64,000 bases of DNA from Agrypnia vestita (GCA_016648135.1 JADDOH010010235.1:1-64000); one strand, 5' to 3'. Counted from the first letter of the stretch, positions 10,720 to 21,445 are shown. Notes: generated by a model from the sequence alone, not told the origin. A program made the numbers and translations.

Positions 10720-11029
10720 GAATATCTTCTTAGAATAATATCAGTTAATAATATACAAAATTGCTCCATTACTATATATAATTGCATATTTTTTCACCTT
10801 TTCAATATTTTTTATCGTTTTATGATAGTATATAGTATTTAAGATGCAAATCACATCATCTTTACTACAAAACTATACGGATTTATGGACTTCATTCAAG
10901 AACAAGTGTCTATGTAGATAAACAATAAATACATATGTTGGTTGCAGGTGTCTCTGTAAGCGATTTTATATATACGAGTACATATGAGTATATGTTTTAA
11001 AAAATACATTTAAACATGTTGAATTAATT

Positions 11030-11145
11030 TTCTTACTATTTTCAAACTAAGCTAACTTCTGTGTCCTGGAATTGGGCCCAAACCACCGATCATCAGATCA
11101 CTAGGCAAGCATCATGAACTACACAAATAAGCTATTCAGCGCTAG
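11030..11145 (-). mobile_element. SINE family 2 copy
   Basis: The minus strand has the head TAGCTTATTTGTGTAGTTC, the box B-like GGTTTGGGCCCA and the start of the family body ending in AGTTTGAAAATAGT. 3' half truncated. Confidence 0.6.
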
Positions 11146-12060
11146 AGTTAAAACTATTATAATTAATTGTGTTTTAAGAAACTGAAGTTGAAAGTTTTGA
11201 TTCCCATTACTATGTTTAAAGATTATTTGAAAGTTCTTTTAAGGGATTTCTTTATCTAAAGTTGTTTATATTGTATATCTGATTTATGATATAAATACGT
11301 AACTTTTATCTTAATTAAGGCTTAATTGGATTAACTTAAGACTATTGGTCTTTTAAAAATAATAAAACTTTAATGAAGAAAATCTTAGGAAATCTGAAGC
11401 AGCAAAAATTCTCGAACCTTCTGGTGCCGCCAAATTTATACAGTTAAGTATTTTTAGAATTTTCTATATCAATGTGAATATTTTCAGCTCTGAAAATCGT
11501 TTCCATTATGAGATGTAAGCTTTGAAATATCAATAAATTGTAAAAATAAAAAATTTATTTTATTTTAAACGATTTAGAAAAAAAAAGTTTTTAAAGGACA
11601 TTTTCAGCAATTTATTTTAACGTGTTGAGTCTTCTTACTATAAATGCATAGCTTTGTTCGACTTTTTTCCTTTTCACTACTGTTTGTCTTTTTCAGACTT
11701 TTAATTACTTAGTTATTTGACATTAAACCAACATTACAAACAAAAAATCGCTCATTTTAAATTGGAATTATTTACACTCTACTTTATTAATTTTTTATTA
11801 TTGCGTTGTCTGCTAAGCCTAAACTAGGTTATGGTGATGCATATCCTCAACATGTAGAGCGTACGAAACGAACACATGAAAGCGCTCGACAAGTGCGCTA
11901 TCGGCCACGGAGCAAACTTGTTAACTCGATCTAATAAACCTAATTCAATAATGTAAATATAGTCATTCCTGTATACCAGAGTACACAATTATGCATATTT
12001 CACTATAATCACTCAAAGGACCCATATACTAGAGGAGGGACTCTTTCGTATTATTTCTAG
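11146..12060. other. No gene seen
   Basis: AT-rich spacer. No frame longer than background and no repeat recognised. Confidence 0.4.
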
Positions 12061-12061
12061 A

Positions 12062-12440
12062 CTGTAGAAACAGAAAGAATTACACATATTCGAGAATATT
12101 CCAACACTCTGGAAGTTTTAGTTTATTGGAAATTACTAGAAGGTTCTTGAATGTATGGTAGAAATGCCGACTGAATTCGCGAAACGTCAGGAAACCCGAA
12201 ACTGTATATATGTAAATAGGACGCCATTCCGGAGTATATTTTTTTGTGACAGTTCGGTAATTCAATGAAAAATAATGCGGCGACTAGCGCAAATAAGCGC
12301 AATAACAGATTTGCAAAGACTAGAAGACGAGTATTAAGTGGAAGATTCTTGAGTGGAAAGTGTGTAATTATTTCAATTTACATAATACTGTCGCATTTAC
12401 GTACTTGTTCAGTGATTTTCGTGATTCAATAAACTCCGAC
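12062..12440 (+). mobile_element. LTR-like repeat, diverged
   Basis: Shares scattered blocks with the solo LTR at 30730-31257: ACACTCTGGAA, TACTAGAAGGTTCTTGA, TAAATAGGACGCC after a TATA-like TATATATG, and TTGTGACAGTTCGG. Boundaries are not defined by a duplication. Confidence 0.4.
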
Positions 12441-12565
12441 CCGACTGCTTTCTTCGAGACCTCCACCAAGAAGCATCGACTGGTACGGTAGCGTGGCAAG
12501 GCTGGCGGTCAGCCTGCAGTGAAGATTTGATGATTTATTGTCTTTCTTCTGGTTCCAGCCCCCAC

Positions 12566-12600
12566 ATATAAATACCCCCGCAAACGCAATCGTACATGGT
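12566..12600 (+). promoter_or_regulatory. TATA-box-like site in a GC-richer patch
   Basis: TATAAATA at 12567-12574 is flanked by C-rich sequence, in a patch (12440-12610) clearly less AT-rich than its surroundings. No transcript or coding frame follows, so this may be part of the neighbouring LTR-like repeat. Confidence 0.2.
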
Positions 12601-12744
12601 AGCTGACAAAGTATTTTAGATTTACCTTGACATTAACAATTTTTTTTGCTTTATCTTATATTTTAAAGTTTTAACAATAATTTAAGTTTTCACTCATCTC
12701 AAAATTCTTAAAATCGATTGAGTTTTAATTTTCTTTTTTTTTAC

Positions 12745-13180
12745 CAATTCAATTTATTTATTTATAACATAACATTTACATTACAAACATATGTTTAATT
12801 CGTAAATATTATTAATAAGTGAGATAATATACAAACAACAAAATATCAAACGTATATAAATTCATTCATATCAAAGGTGTAAGAGAATCCTGCTTCGGAA
12901 AACCCCTTCAGACACATGGAATATATCAATACCTAAAGCGATTTTGTTCAGCATAGCTGTGGCTCTTCCAACAGGCATAACCATCGGCAGGTTGGTCCTG
13001 TATATTGGAATGTGAAACAATCTATGCTGACGATGTCTAATGTAATTATCAGGAACATACAAACCAATGCTCTTCATAATTTCAGGATTATCGATCATAC
13101 CGCGCAACAATCGATAAAAATGTGTAATATAATACTGTAAAAATGTGTAATGTAATGTAATATAAATACACATTTCTTCT
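12745..13180 (-). pseudogene. CR1/Jockey-like retrotransposon 3' end (copy 1)
   Basis: The minus-strand frame at 13173-12871 contains HFYRLLRGMIDNPEIMKSIG, LYVPDNYIRHRQHRLFHIPI and GRATAMLNKIALGIDIFHVS, then a stop. This is the segment following the RT domain in CR1/Jockey-group elements, where short-repeat motifs L-L-x-G-x-I-D-x-P-E, V-P-x-x-x-x-R and R-T-N are typical. The 3' tail is AAATAAATTGAATTG on the minus strand. 5'-truncated, but the frame shown is open. Strongly similar to 21690-22107, which lies in the other orientation. Confidence 0.8.
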
Positions 13181-13185
13181 ATCCC

Positions 13186-13539
13186 TATATTTATTTATTT
13201 ATTTCCAAAATATATAGGTTCTTAATAATAATTTAATAATAAAAATATAAGATAAGATTACACAATTTTTTTTTGTTAGATTTGAGGACTATGCTACTCT
13301 ACTAGGCTATGCCTGTCCCAGAGTGGCGTTATAGAACACAATTATAATATTTTTTTGAATTCGTCAATAAAATTTGTTTCCATAAGGTAATAATTATGTA
13401 TTTACAAAGTATCAAGTGCAATGTTAGTGATAGGTTGAGTGAGTCATAAGTCCAAGTGTAAATATGTGTAGAATATTGTTTAATGTTAAAAGGGTTAAAG
13501 TTTTGTTTAAGATTATTTTTTATTTTCCTTAATTTATTT
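13186..13539. other. Retroelement-associated spacer
   Basis: Bounded by TTTA-type tandem tails at 13186-13205 and 13531-13550, which suggests the 3' untranslated part of another minus-strand element. No coding motif seen. Confidence 0.35.
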
Positions 13540-13990
13540 ATTTATTTATATAGGTATATATTTTTATTTATAGACATTATTATGCAATACAATATACAGA
13601 AAGTAAATTTTCAGTTGCTGTTCTATCTTTAGAGGTATTTGCTAAAGATTTTATTTTATTAATTGAGTATATCCTGATTGTCGGGAAGTCTGTTTTAAAT
13701 ATGTTAAATATTTTAGGCCCTATGTATGAGTAATTTTTCTGACCATATGTTGTCTTAGTTTTTGGTATTTCGTCAAGGTTTCGTAATGCTTGTCTAGTAT
13801 TATGTGAATGCGAGTCACTGGTTGCTGTCAGGTGGTTTGTGTTTTTGATGTAGAAGATGAGGGTAGACTAAACGAACAGCTGTCTAACGTCCAGTACATT
13901 AAATTCTCTGAATAGTCTGTCTGTATGTATAAACCTTTTCACTTTCAACACAATCTCTTTCAAAAATCTTCTATTGTACATTAAGCAAAT
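13540..13990 (-). pseudogene. Second CR1/Daphne-like retrotransposon 3' end
   Basis: Minus-strand reading gives EFNVLDVRQLFV, a stop, STLIFYIKNTNHL, HNTRQALRNLDEIPKTKTT and YSYIGPKIFNIFKTDFPT, then TAA. The order (L-x-V-x-Q-L-F, then N-T-R, then a Y-x-G-P-x-I-x-N block) is the standard C-terminus of CR1/L2/Daphne-group polyproteins. One internal stop; RT core missing. It is a different family from the copy immediately downstream at 12745-13180, and the two lie in the same orientation. Confidence 0.75.
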
Positions 13991-14635
13991 CATTGCCATG
14001 TTAAATAATATTTAGCAGAATATTTAGCTAACCAATCTCAGCGCATGCGTGTCGCACGGCAGTTGGTACTCATAATAACATATTTCCAGAACACTTTCAT
14101 GTTGAATTAAGCCCGTATCTGTCTGTCTCCGCAAAAAGCTTTCGAACAATTTTGTTGATAGGTTTCCTAAAGCCGAATGTGGGCGAACCGGTAATCAATT
14201 TGATGGAAACCGGGATATCAATTTTTGGATTTCAATCTTCCTGCCTTCAAATAAAATGGTTTGAGAAAACAACGATATAAATTGAAGAGTACCGTTCCAA
14301 AACACCAAAGTCAGAAGTATACATCCAACTTTACGAAGATATACAGGGTGTAACGAAACAAATCCACAATATTTTACATGAAAATTTCTGCCTGTATTCG
14401 GAGTCAAAAAAAGGACATCAATGTCCTTATATCACTGCTACCGAGATAATAAGATACTTTTAAATTGGTATATTTTTCAATCATTATAATTTTCTGTAAA
14501 CATCTACATACTATTTACTTTTATTGCATATTATACATTTATTGGCTTTTATACAAGTCAAATAAAATTACTAATACCTTGCAGAGAAATTTTGAATTTT
14601 AATTTCTACAAGGTTAAAACGTTTTTATTTAATTT
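13991..14635. other. No gene; isolated mariner-like end
   Basis: At 14344-14365 the sequence ACAGGGTGTAACGAAACAAA resembles a mariner-type MITE terminus, but the partner end was not found. Otherwise nothing recognised. Confidence 0.35.
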
Positions 14636-14639
14636 GTAT

Positions 14640-15478
14640 TGTCAAGAGACATGTCTGTGGGAGGCAAATGAAATAATAAAACAATTAACATTTTTATTTA
14701 TCACGCTAAAAGTCACTGGACACGAATTATATCGGAACATTGTTCTTAAATTTATAGTTAGAAATGTTAAAATGTTTCTAGAATATTTCACAAACTTATT
14801 ATTACATTGTTTCTAAATTCAGTCTATTATGCATTTAACAAAATGTTATCACTTCAATCACTCACAAGAAAATTCTGTTCAATTTCACAAGTAGCTACTC
14901 TCTTGATTTATTATAGCTGGTGTCATATACGCGCTAGCAACACACGCTGCACCGTTCGCTCTCTATCGTGTTAGTCCGCCGTCAACAATTCAAAAACTCA
15001 TGCACGCATCGTAATACCCTCGGTTTTATAGATAAACCAGCTGCAACCCTTCAAAAATGACAAAAAATTGGTTCGTGTCTTTGTTAAGCCCTAGTATATA
15101 TTATAGCATTTTTGGCGATCCATGGAGCGGCAGCCGCAGCAACATGCGTTGAACAGCCGATTCAGGTTTGGTGGCCCTGGGTTCAAGCCTCATCTCTGAC
15201 CGTTTAATTTCGTTTTTTTAGCCGTGAATTCGAACGAAATTACAGACGTTACATGAAGTTATGGAGAAAAACAGACAAACAGATGGATAGACAATAAAAT
15301 TATGACATTTGATAAAAATTTTTTTCGATGTTTCGAGAATTTACGATGACATTCCAGTCTTTCTGAGATTTGTATGGATCATCTAAAAATTTTCAAATCT
15401 TCCAATTTTAATGTAAAAGGTGTAGTGTTGTAAAATCATCAATTACGTGTAATTCTTTCTGATTACTGTCTCGTTACA
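14640..15478 (-). mobile_element. Solo LTR (gypsy-like) with nested Helitron; GTAT duplication
   Basis: On the minus strand the LTR starts TGTAACGAGACAG at 15478 and ends with TTGACA at 14640. GTAT lies directly outside both ends (14636-14639 and 15479-15482), a perfect 4-bp target duplication. Blocks AAAGTCACTGGACACGAA, ATTGTTCTTAAATTTATAGT and ATACGCGCTAGC match the copies at 32614 and 60930. A Helitron at 15037-15312 splits it; the LTR proper is about 560 bp. No internal retrotransposon region, so it is a product of LTR-LTR recombination. Confidence 0.85.
15037..15312 (-). mobile_element. Helitron nested inside a solo LTR
   Basis: Read on the minus strand it starts TCAAATGTCATAATTTTATT and ends AGGGTTGCAGCTGG before T, with a pre-terminal TCATTTTTGA hairpin. 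Terminal CTGG is a variant of CTAG. The plus-strand LTR sequence resumes on both sides in register with the uninterrupted copy at 60930-61506. Confidence 0.8.
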
Positions 15479-15539
15479 GTATTAAAAAAATAATATTTTA
15501 CTAGAGTATCTATTACTGCCCCCATGGGAGCAAATTCGC

Positions 15540-15620
15540 CAGGGGCGTGCAGTCAGAACAAGAATGACTTTTCCTAAGCATATATTTTAAAAAGAAATTG
15601 AAATCTGCGATATATCTCGT
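15540..15620. repeat. hAT MITE terminus, half copy
   Basis: Begins CAGGGGCGTGCAGTCAGAAC followed by GAATGACTTTTCC, matching the left end of the complete hAT MITE at 52359-52525. Right end absent. Confidence 0.5.
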
Positions 15621-15784
15621 AATATTCCCATCACAATAATTAGCGTATGTAGCCTGATAGCAGAAACACTAATTGATAAGAAGAAATAATTGTGAAGAAT
15701 AATAAAAAAAAATTGCCGGACTGATATTGATGTGTAAATCAAAAATAAATATGTGTAATAAGGCGATGATGATGATATTTGCAA

Positions 15785-16080
15785 TGAATTACCCCGAAAG
15801 AACGTTCAAAGCATCGATATTGCATGGCATTCTATTCTGTAAGACGATATTCAAAATAAATTATTTTCATGGTGGTCCATCGTTTTATAGAAGATAAGTT
15901 AGAAATATTGAAAAAAATGGAAACGTTGAAAGCAGTTATTTCCATGATTATTAATATAAGTTCATTGGCTCAAAATAATCTCAACGTTTAGTAAAACTTT
16001 TGTGTCTTTTTTATTTCTATTGCAAATAAAATAATAAGAGTTTTTTTTTTAAATGCTATTTTTATAGAGCTTACCTTCTT
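15785..16080. other. No gene seen
   Basis: AT-rich spacer between a MITE fragment and a solo LTR. Confidence 0.4.
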
Positions 16081-16087
16081 ATAGTAT

Positions 16088-16632
16088 TGTTACGTGTTGT
16101 GGCTAGGGAAGATTTATTAATTATTGATTAATTGACCACTCAATGTACAACGTCACCTAAATTGAATTAAACTTAACGCTGTTCTTTTAATTACACTTTT
16201 TCGCAGTGTATCACTCCTAAATGCACACTTTATTATCGCTGAGTAACAAATATTTAACATTCTATCCGATTCTCGCTGGTAGTATTTATCGCATTTATTT
16301 CGCCAGTTTGTTACTTCGCTTGATTATTCGCTTTATTTATCGCTTAGCAATTCATGACTGGGCAAACTGGGCGTCGTCTCGCGCGTACTTCTTCACACTG
16401 AACTAACTTTCAAACACTACAACTGCGCAGCGGCCTAAATCTGCGCTATTTATACCTGCAAATGCTGGTATTTTCGTATTTTATAGATTATTCTAGTGTT
16501 TAGGAGAAGGTTCTCTTTGCTTCTCGATTGTATCAAGCATTTCCAGACGCTCGTAGATATTTTCCGAAGGTAGATCATCCTAGATAGGCCATTTTCGATC
16601 CTTTCATAGTGTTATTATTTTTAATAATAACA
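16088..16632 (-). mobile_element. Solo LTR-like repeat (copy C)
   Basis: Minus strand: starts TGTTATTATT at 16632 and ends ACACGTAACA at 16088. Within it are a TATA-like GGTATAAATAGCGC, the GATTTAGGCCGC block shared with copy A, GAGACGACGCCCAG shared with 30730-31257, and AATAAAGTGTGCATTTAGGA, a plausible poly(A) signal region. Flanks are GTAT and, across the element, CTAT; this is an imperfect 4-bp duplication. No internal coding region. Confidence 0.75.
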
Positions 16633-16637
16633 CTATG
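16605..16637. repeat. 15-bp palindrome at the LTR edge
   Basis: CATAGTGTTATTATT pairs exactly with AATAATAACACTATG across a 3-base gap; the LTR start lies inside it. A second, shorter inverted pair (CTATGGAAG/CTTCCATAG) follows at 16633-16665. Confidence 0.8.
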
Positions 16638-16739
16638 GAAGATATATATATATATCCTTCCATAGATTATTTTTAGCATCTCGTTTCACAATGATCTCTT
16701 TTCAGACATTTTGTAAAATAAAGTTTAAGGTTAGTAAAT

Positions 16740-17060
16740 ACTCTTCATACACAATTACGCGTCGCTTAGGTGGTTTGGGCATGTTGAGCGAATGAATGAG
16801 GAAAGAATGGTAAGAAAGATATATGATGCAAGTGTTGACGGCGCCAGAAAGAGAGGGCGACCACGGAATACGTGGCATGACCAGATCAACTAGATACTGG
16901 AAGATGGTCCTGTTAGAAGCCTGAAAAACCGTCGAGCTTGCATGCGAGATGTATGAATGTAGACGAATTGAAAGTTGTATGTCAGAACAGAAGAGTACGG
17001 CGCTGTATCCTCTCTGCCTATCCCCACGGGGAAACGGCGTCATGGTAAGTTAGTTAGTTA
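16740..17060 (+). pseudogene. Non-LTR tail, 53.7-kb family
   Basis: Reads [20 protein letters not shown] then [18 protein letters not shown], a stop, ILEDGPVRSLKNRRACMR, and after a frameshift a degraded end. The 3' terminus is GGAAACGGCGTCATGGTAAG followed by a TTAG tandem tail, matching the tail of 53704-54358. One nonsense codon and at least one frameshift. Close in sequence to the intact copy, so moderately young. Confidence 0.85.
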
Positions 17061-17064
17061 GTAT

Positions 17065-18360
17065 AATTTTTTATTTTCAGCTCGGATTATAGTATACGGG
17101 GTATTATTGAACAGTACTACTTGATCAAGTATAGCACTAATTTCGTTTAAATTAGTGTTTTAAATTAGGGTGATCGTGCAGAACTAGGTCACTTAAGGGA
17201 AAGCTCATCATAGTGACGCAATTAGCCTATAACGGAGGCCTCCTTTGGAATGTTCCTTTACGTAGCAAACGAACCATCTACCAGGAATCAAGCGGTCGAG
17301 CGTGTGATTAACCATTTTAGTATTATCTGCACCTCATGCCAGGGGCGAACATTCCATTTAATCAAAAAATCTGTGCATACTGTAATTTCCGCCAAATAAA
17401 TCTTATATATTATGTGAAACAAATATTTGTTTAATATTTTGTTGGTCAAATAATTAGTTCCGTCCGTATTTCATTTATTGAAAGCTGCGCATGTGTTTAA
17501 CATAATTTAACGCAAAATCTGCCCCAAACGCCTGCCGCATGCATACCAACTAAATTTTCTCTCGCGCCTTGCGGTGATCTGAATATAGGTCTATGCTTAA
17601 AGAGACGTGTTGCGAAATGGCGCAGATGTTAAGTTTATTATGGTTCATTGGTTGAAAATATCGATATTTGGTAAAATATTGACATTTTTAGTTAAATATA
17701 ATATTTTTATTTTTGAAATGTTAATATTTAGTAAAACATACAACTTTTTTTAAAAGATCACAATTTATTTATAACGGAAACTAATAATACAAATCATTTT
17801 ACATGAAAATGCATGATTTTGTGAAGCAATTTTAGAATGCATTTCATACAAATTCAACTTCAACAACAATTTTTTTTTAATATTATTAAAAAACGTTATT
17901 AAAAAAAATATTATTTTCAAAATACAGTAGATGGAATAAAACTATAGTATTATTCAACTTGAGTGAAATTATACATGATTATTATAATTATAATTATTAT
18001 AGTATGTTAATTCTTAACAATACATTAATTTTTTTCAATACGAATATCAAAAAATAAAATTAACATCGTATTTTTAATAATATAAAACCTTTTTAGTCTT
18101 TCACACGATAACTTTTAATGTAATAGTGTATTGGTGAAGGTGTTGTGCGGGTCGCAGGAATGAAAGGGTGATAATAGGTGTGGAGGGAATGTTTTTTAGC
18201 GTTTGTAGAGAAGCTCTGGCACGTTAAAAATACAATGACACAACATGTAAAATCAGAACAATGATAGAATGCGACCACTATTACTTGGCATGCGAGGGAG
18301 AGCGTCCCTGTCGCGTAACAGAAGTTACCAGGATGTAAATTTATTACACAATACATAATG
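17065..18360. other. No gene seen
   Basis: AT-rich with homopolymer tracts and weak AT palindromes near 17980-18000. No repeat family identified. Confidence 0.4.
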
Positions 18361-18960
18361 TACAGAATGTCCGGTGACCGGCGTCGTAGCCTTTAACAGA
18401 AATTCGTTCGGGCAGCACTAAAGAAGCCAAGCAATAATGGCGGCCGTTCTATCTGTCAAACTGTCAGACGGTAATATCGGTCCATTATTTCCTTTTTCAA
18501 CTTCGTAAAACTTTAATACTTCATTGGCAATTGTTCTTGCATCATCCCGGACTGTTAAGGATGTTTTGGCGAGGGGTTACCGCCGGGTGCGGGCGGGGCG
18601 GATTGTCGCCGCACGCCAAGTTATTGTGGTCAAGCAATAGTGTTTTCGCGCCCGGCGGAAGGTCCGCACGAGACGGGAGCGTAGCGTGGATTCCTCCAGA
18701 TGGGATCCCACTGTTGACTGGCCTCGTATGCACCGGAAAAAGTTACCCTCTTCCTTCCACAATTCTTGCTAGTCATTCTTGTTTTCAGCATATTCTTGCT
18801 ATTAGCACATTATTGTTGTCAACACTTTACATTGGAATTATCATGCCCTGACGTTTACAGCACTTGGAGAATTGGGTGTCAATTCCACTTTTTTCTAGTT
18901 AACATTATTGATACAATCATTTTGATGAATTATAATTTTATTATTTGTGAATAAAATAAA
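18361..18960. other. GC-rich island with poly(A) signal at its right edge
   Basis: Base composition between 18361 and 18740 is strikingly GC-rich and rich in CpG compared with the rest of the window. An AATAAAATAAA signal lies at about 18950-18960. The 18531-18851 plus-strand frame is arginine- and glycine-rich from composition alone. The island may be an exon, a CpG-rich promoter or an old transposon. Confidence 0.35.
18418..18578 (-). pseudogene. 53-codon open stretch, possible transposase-like N-terminus
   Basis: Minus-strand frame from 18578 to a TAG at 18418-18420 reads PLAKTSLTVRDDARTIANEV then LKFYEVEKGNNGPILPSDSL and TDRTAAIIAWLL. The composition and the V-x-K-F-Y-x-x-E-K and R-T-A-A elements look like real protein rather than a chance frame. 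They recall the N-terminal helix-turn-helix region of some insect DDE transposase-like proteins, but this is recalled resemblance only. CTTAACAG just upstream of the R-D-D segment could be a splice acceptor. No initiating ATG. Confidence 0.35.
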
Positions 18961-18993
18961 CAGGCATTATTATTTTCTTTAAAATATAGATCA

Positions 18994-19030
18994 CTAGCCG
19001 AGCCTGCGCGGGCGTAGATTTTTAGTACAC
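18994..19030 (-). mobile_element. Helitron-like 3' terminus, third family
   Basis: The minus strand reads GCCCGCGCAGGCTCGGCTAG followed by T: a short GC stem, a spacer and CTAG. The other end was not found; the GC-richer stretch to about 19420 may be its interior. Confidence 0.35.
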
Positions 19031-19473
19031 TGTTTGAATCGTCATAGAACTTTCGTGAATCTTCTAGAACATTCTAGACACACCGACACATTCCGCCACT
19101 CAGTTTAAAATCTTATAGAACCTTCTCCTTCCAGAAATTTCTAAAGCAGGTTTTTCCGGAACTTTCTAGACTCACCGACACAGTCGGCGCGCCTATTTTG
19201 AAACAATTTGAAGCGTTTGCGGCCTTCTCATAACAAAACAATGTGCTAGAAAGCGCATTTTTGTCACCCACTCCCACCAAACTCGCATATTTTCGATGTG
19301 ACACCAAGGGCTATCCACCACCATAACCACCGGTGGGTGGTTGTGGCTGGTTGTAGAGAAAACTTGGCGGGTAGGGAAACACGGGTTTCTTTTTATATAC
19401 TGATTAGATACACACCACTTTTGCAAAATCACAGACAATTAGGGGACAAAAATAATGATCAAGATGATGATAA

Positions 19474-19521
19474 CAAACTAGTGCTACATTATTACGCTAG
19501 TAATAATGTAGCACTAGTTTG
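19474..19521. repeat. Perfect 21-bp hairpin
   Basis: A 21-bp arm starting CAAACTAGTGCTACATT is followed by a CGCTAG loop and the exact complementary arm. Perfect pairing of this length suggests recent origin or a functional constraint. No RNA-gene features seen around it. Confidence 0.9.
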
Positions 19522-19997
19522 AACCCTTATAATACGAAAACATAAAGATTATGATGCTTACATTTTTTTTGCGTTGTAAAACTAATTAAACTAATTGAAA
19601 ATATCTATTGCGATAAGTGTTTCAACTGCTTACACTTGCCAATTCCAAACGCGGCGAAATCGAAATCCTATGGATTAAATCCATGGTCACCAAAGGGATG
19701 TAGGGAGGATTAAGAGATTGAAAGTAGAAATTCCAATTAAATGGTAAATTCATTTGTATTGGTGAAGCTTAGAAAACTTTTCCCTTGATAATTAAACTGA
19801 AGTAAATAAATCACTGGAAATAATGACATATATTTCTTCCGTACGGCAGTCTTGGGTTGAGTGATGAAGCAGAATATATCCTCAACTATATCGAAATATT
19901 CAGCCAATTAATGATTACGAACCGTGGTAGGTTTATTTTCCTCTCGCACGAGCTCGGGTAAATTTTGAGGTGCAAACCTTTAAAATTGCATATTTTC
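19522..19997. other. No gene seen
   Basis: Mixed-composition spacer; no repeat family recognised. Confidence 0.4.
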
Positions 19998-20115
19998 TTC
20001 TTCTTCTGTTTCTCTTTCTTTTAGTAGACCTATTTGTTCTGTTCACCAGAGGATAGCGCCTCCTGTGAGGTGGACTCCCAGCTTTTGAGAGGTCTTTTGC
20101 GAGGGCGGGTACCTA
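19998..20115 (-). pseudogene. TTC-tailed non-LTR 3' end (copy 1)
   Basis: Minus-strand SPPHRRRYPLVNRTNR followed by a lysine/arginine run and GAAGAAGAAG tail. Parallel to 21210-21445, which adds the RT thumb motif. Only the last 40 codons remain. Confidence 0.5.
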
Positions 20116-20334
20116 TGTAGTGCGATACAAGGGAGCCTGGTGCTGTCAATGTCAGCCTTTTTTCCTCAAAAAGGGCACCCAAAAAAAATCGCAATTAAAT
20201 ATAGAAAAGACATCAATTCTACACACCAATGCTAGGAAAACATGAAATTAAACAAATGTAGTGGATATCAGAGTAAAATGCGCGATAATTTACGGATATT
20301 GTCTTGATTTTTATAAATTATTAAAGTCTCACAA

Positions 20335-20480
20335 AGACGATACTAATTGTATAAAAAGCATGTATGGAAGTCATTTTATAGGACGGAACAAGGTATGAGC
20401 TGGCTTAAGTGATCACTCTACACAATGCAACTTCCACAAATTCCATCCTAAGAACATCTATATAACTAATTTCATCTCTG
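20335..20480. repeat. Half copy of foldback family B
   Basis: TATGAGCTGGCTTAAGTGAT, CACAATGCAACTT and flanking blocks match one arm of 58546-58905. Confidence 0.5.
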
Positions 20481-20734
20481 TGATACTTCTATATATATCT
20501 TAATTAATTTATTCCCTCTGTGGATAAATATGATAAATATGTACAGTAATTGTGTTCTCAGAACACACAAACAAAAATATTGTAAGGATATTATTTTTTT
20601 TGTCTAAATTATGAATCGAAAAATTTCAAATACCAATTTTATCAATAATCAATAGTGTTAGATATTTGAAAATTCAAAGTTTGCATTATTTTTCAATATT
20701 CGTCTTTTTAAATTTTAAAATAAGAAAAACTTCG

Positions 20735-20980
20735 GTGGTCAAGTGTAAAGAATGACTGAAGAAAAAACACCGAAGTCCTTGCTGAAGATCAATATGGCAA
20801 AGGAGATTAGGAAGGCCAAAATTGAGAAGGGGCGATAATGTTCTCAAAGACATATCAGTCTTAGAGACCCAGAACTGGAAAGAGCTGGAGACTAAAGACT
20901 TAGACCAGTAGAGGAAGAATCTTGAGGAGGCCAAGACCCAACAGGGTTGTAGAGCCAAGAGTAATGATGATGATTTTTGA
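20735..20980 (+). pseudogene. Non-LTR C-terminus, same family as 5797-6155
   Basis: Reads RMTEEKTPKSLL, then KDISVLETQNWKELETKD and QWRKNLEEAKTQQGCRAK before TGA at 20978-20980. This is the VKxWKELAxDRxxWRKxLEEAKTHQG ending. Multiple stops and frame changes upstream; RT core absent. Confidence 0.75.
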
Positions 20981-21209
20981 TTTTTTTCTAAGGCGTTGGA
21001 CAAGAAAGTATCTAATATCGAATATTACACATACGATAGTAAAACTTCCCAATATACTTTTAACTGAACTCCAATCCTGAAAGGATATTTTCACCTCACG
21101 CATTAAGATATCTGATTAAACCCTCACCTGGAACAAATTTTACAAAGTTATATAAGTACTCTTATGGGCTCATCCAGTGCAACATCCGATGCAAGCCGCT
21201 GGCTTAAAA

Positions 21210-21445
21210 TTTATCTTCTTCTTCTTCTTTTTCTTTTTAAAGACACATATGGTCTGTTCTTCAGAGAATAGCGCCTCTTATGAGGTGGCTTCTCAGCTAT
21301 CCTTCCTTCTTTTGGGAAGTTTCCTGCGTGGGGCGGATTCTTGGTAAGGTTTGGGTTCTTCTTCACATAGATCAGCTAATTGAACCCGGCCAATGCCTAA
21401 ATATTTGAAGGTATCGACCTCTGGGTTTGTTTTCTTCAGTTAACT
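21210..21445 (-). pseudogene. TTC-tailed non-LTR 3' end (copy 2)
   Basis: The minus strand reads NPEVDTFKYLGIGRVQLADL, then KPPHKRRYSLKNRPYVSL and a run of lysine/arginine from the GAAGAAG tail. EVDTFKYLG is the conserved thumb motif that follows the reverse-transcriptase palm in many insect non-LTR elements; between it and the end the usual 150-200 residues are missing, so the copy is internally deleted. Confidence 0.65.

Noticed and set aside
12566..12600. Definite host promoter
   Set aside because: Only a TATA-like string; the patch adjoins an LTR-like repeat, which would have its own TATA box.
14344..14365. Complete mariner MITE
   Set aside because: Only one end was found; no inverted partner with TA flank.
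16602..16640. Transcription terminator
   Set aside because: The stem lies at an LTR boundary and intrinsic terminators are not a feature of eukaryotic pol II genes.
18531..18851. 106-codon plus-strand frame as a gene
   Set aside because: Arg/Gly-rich from GC composition, overlapped by frames on the other strand, no domain.
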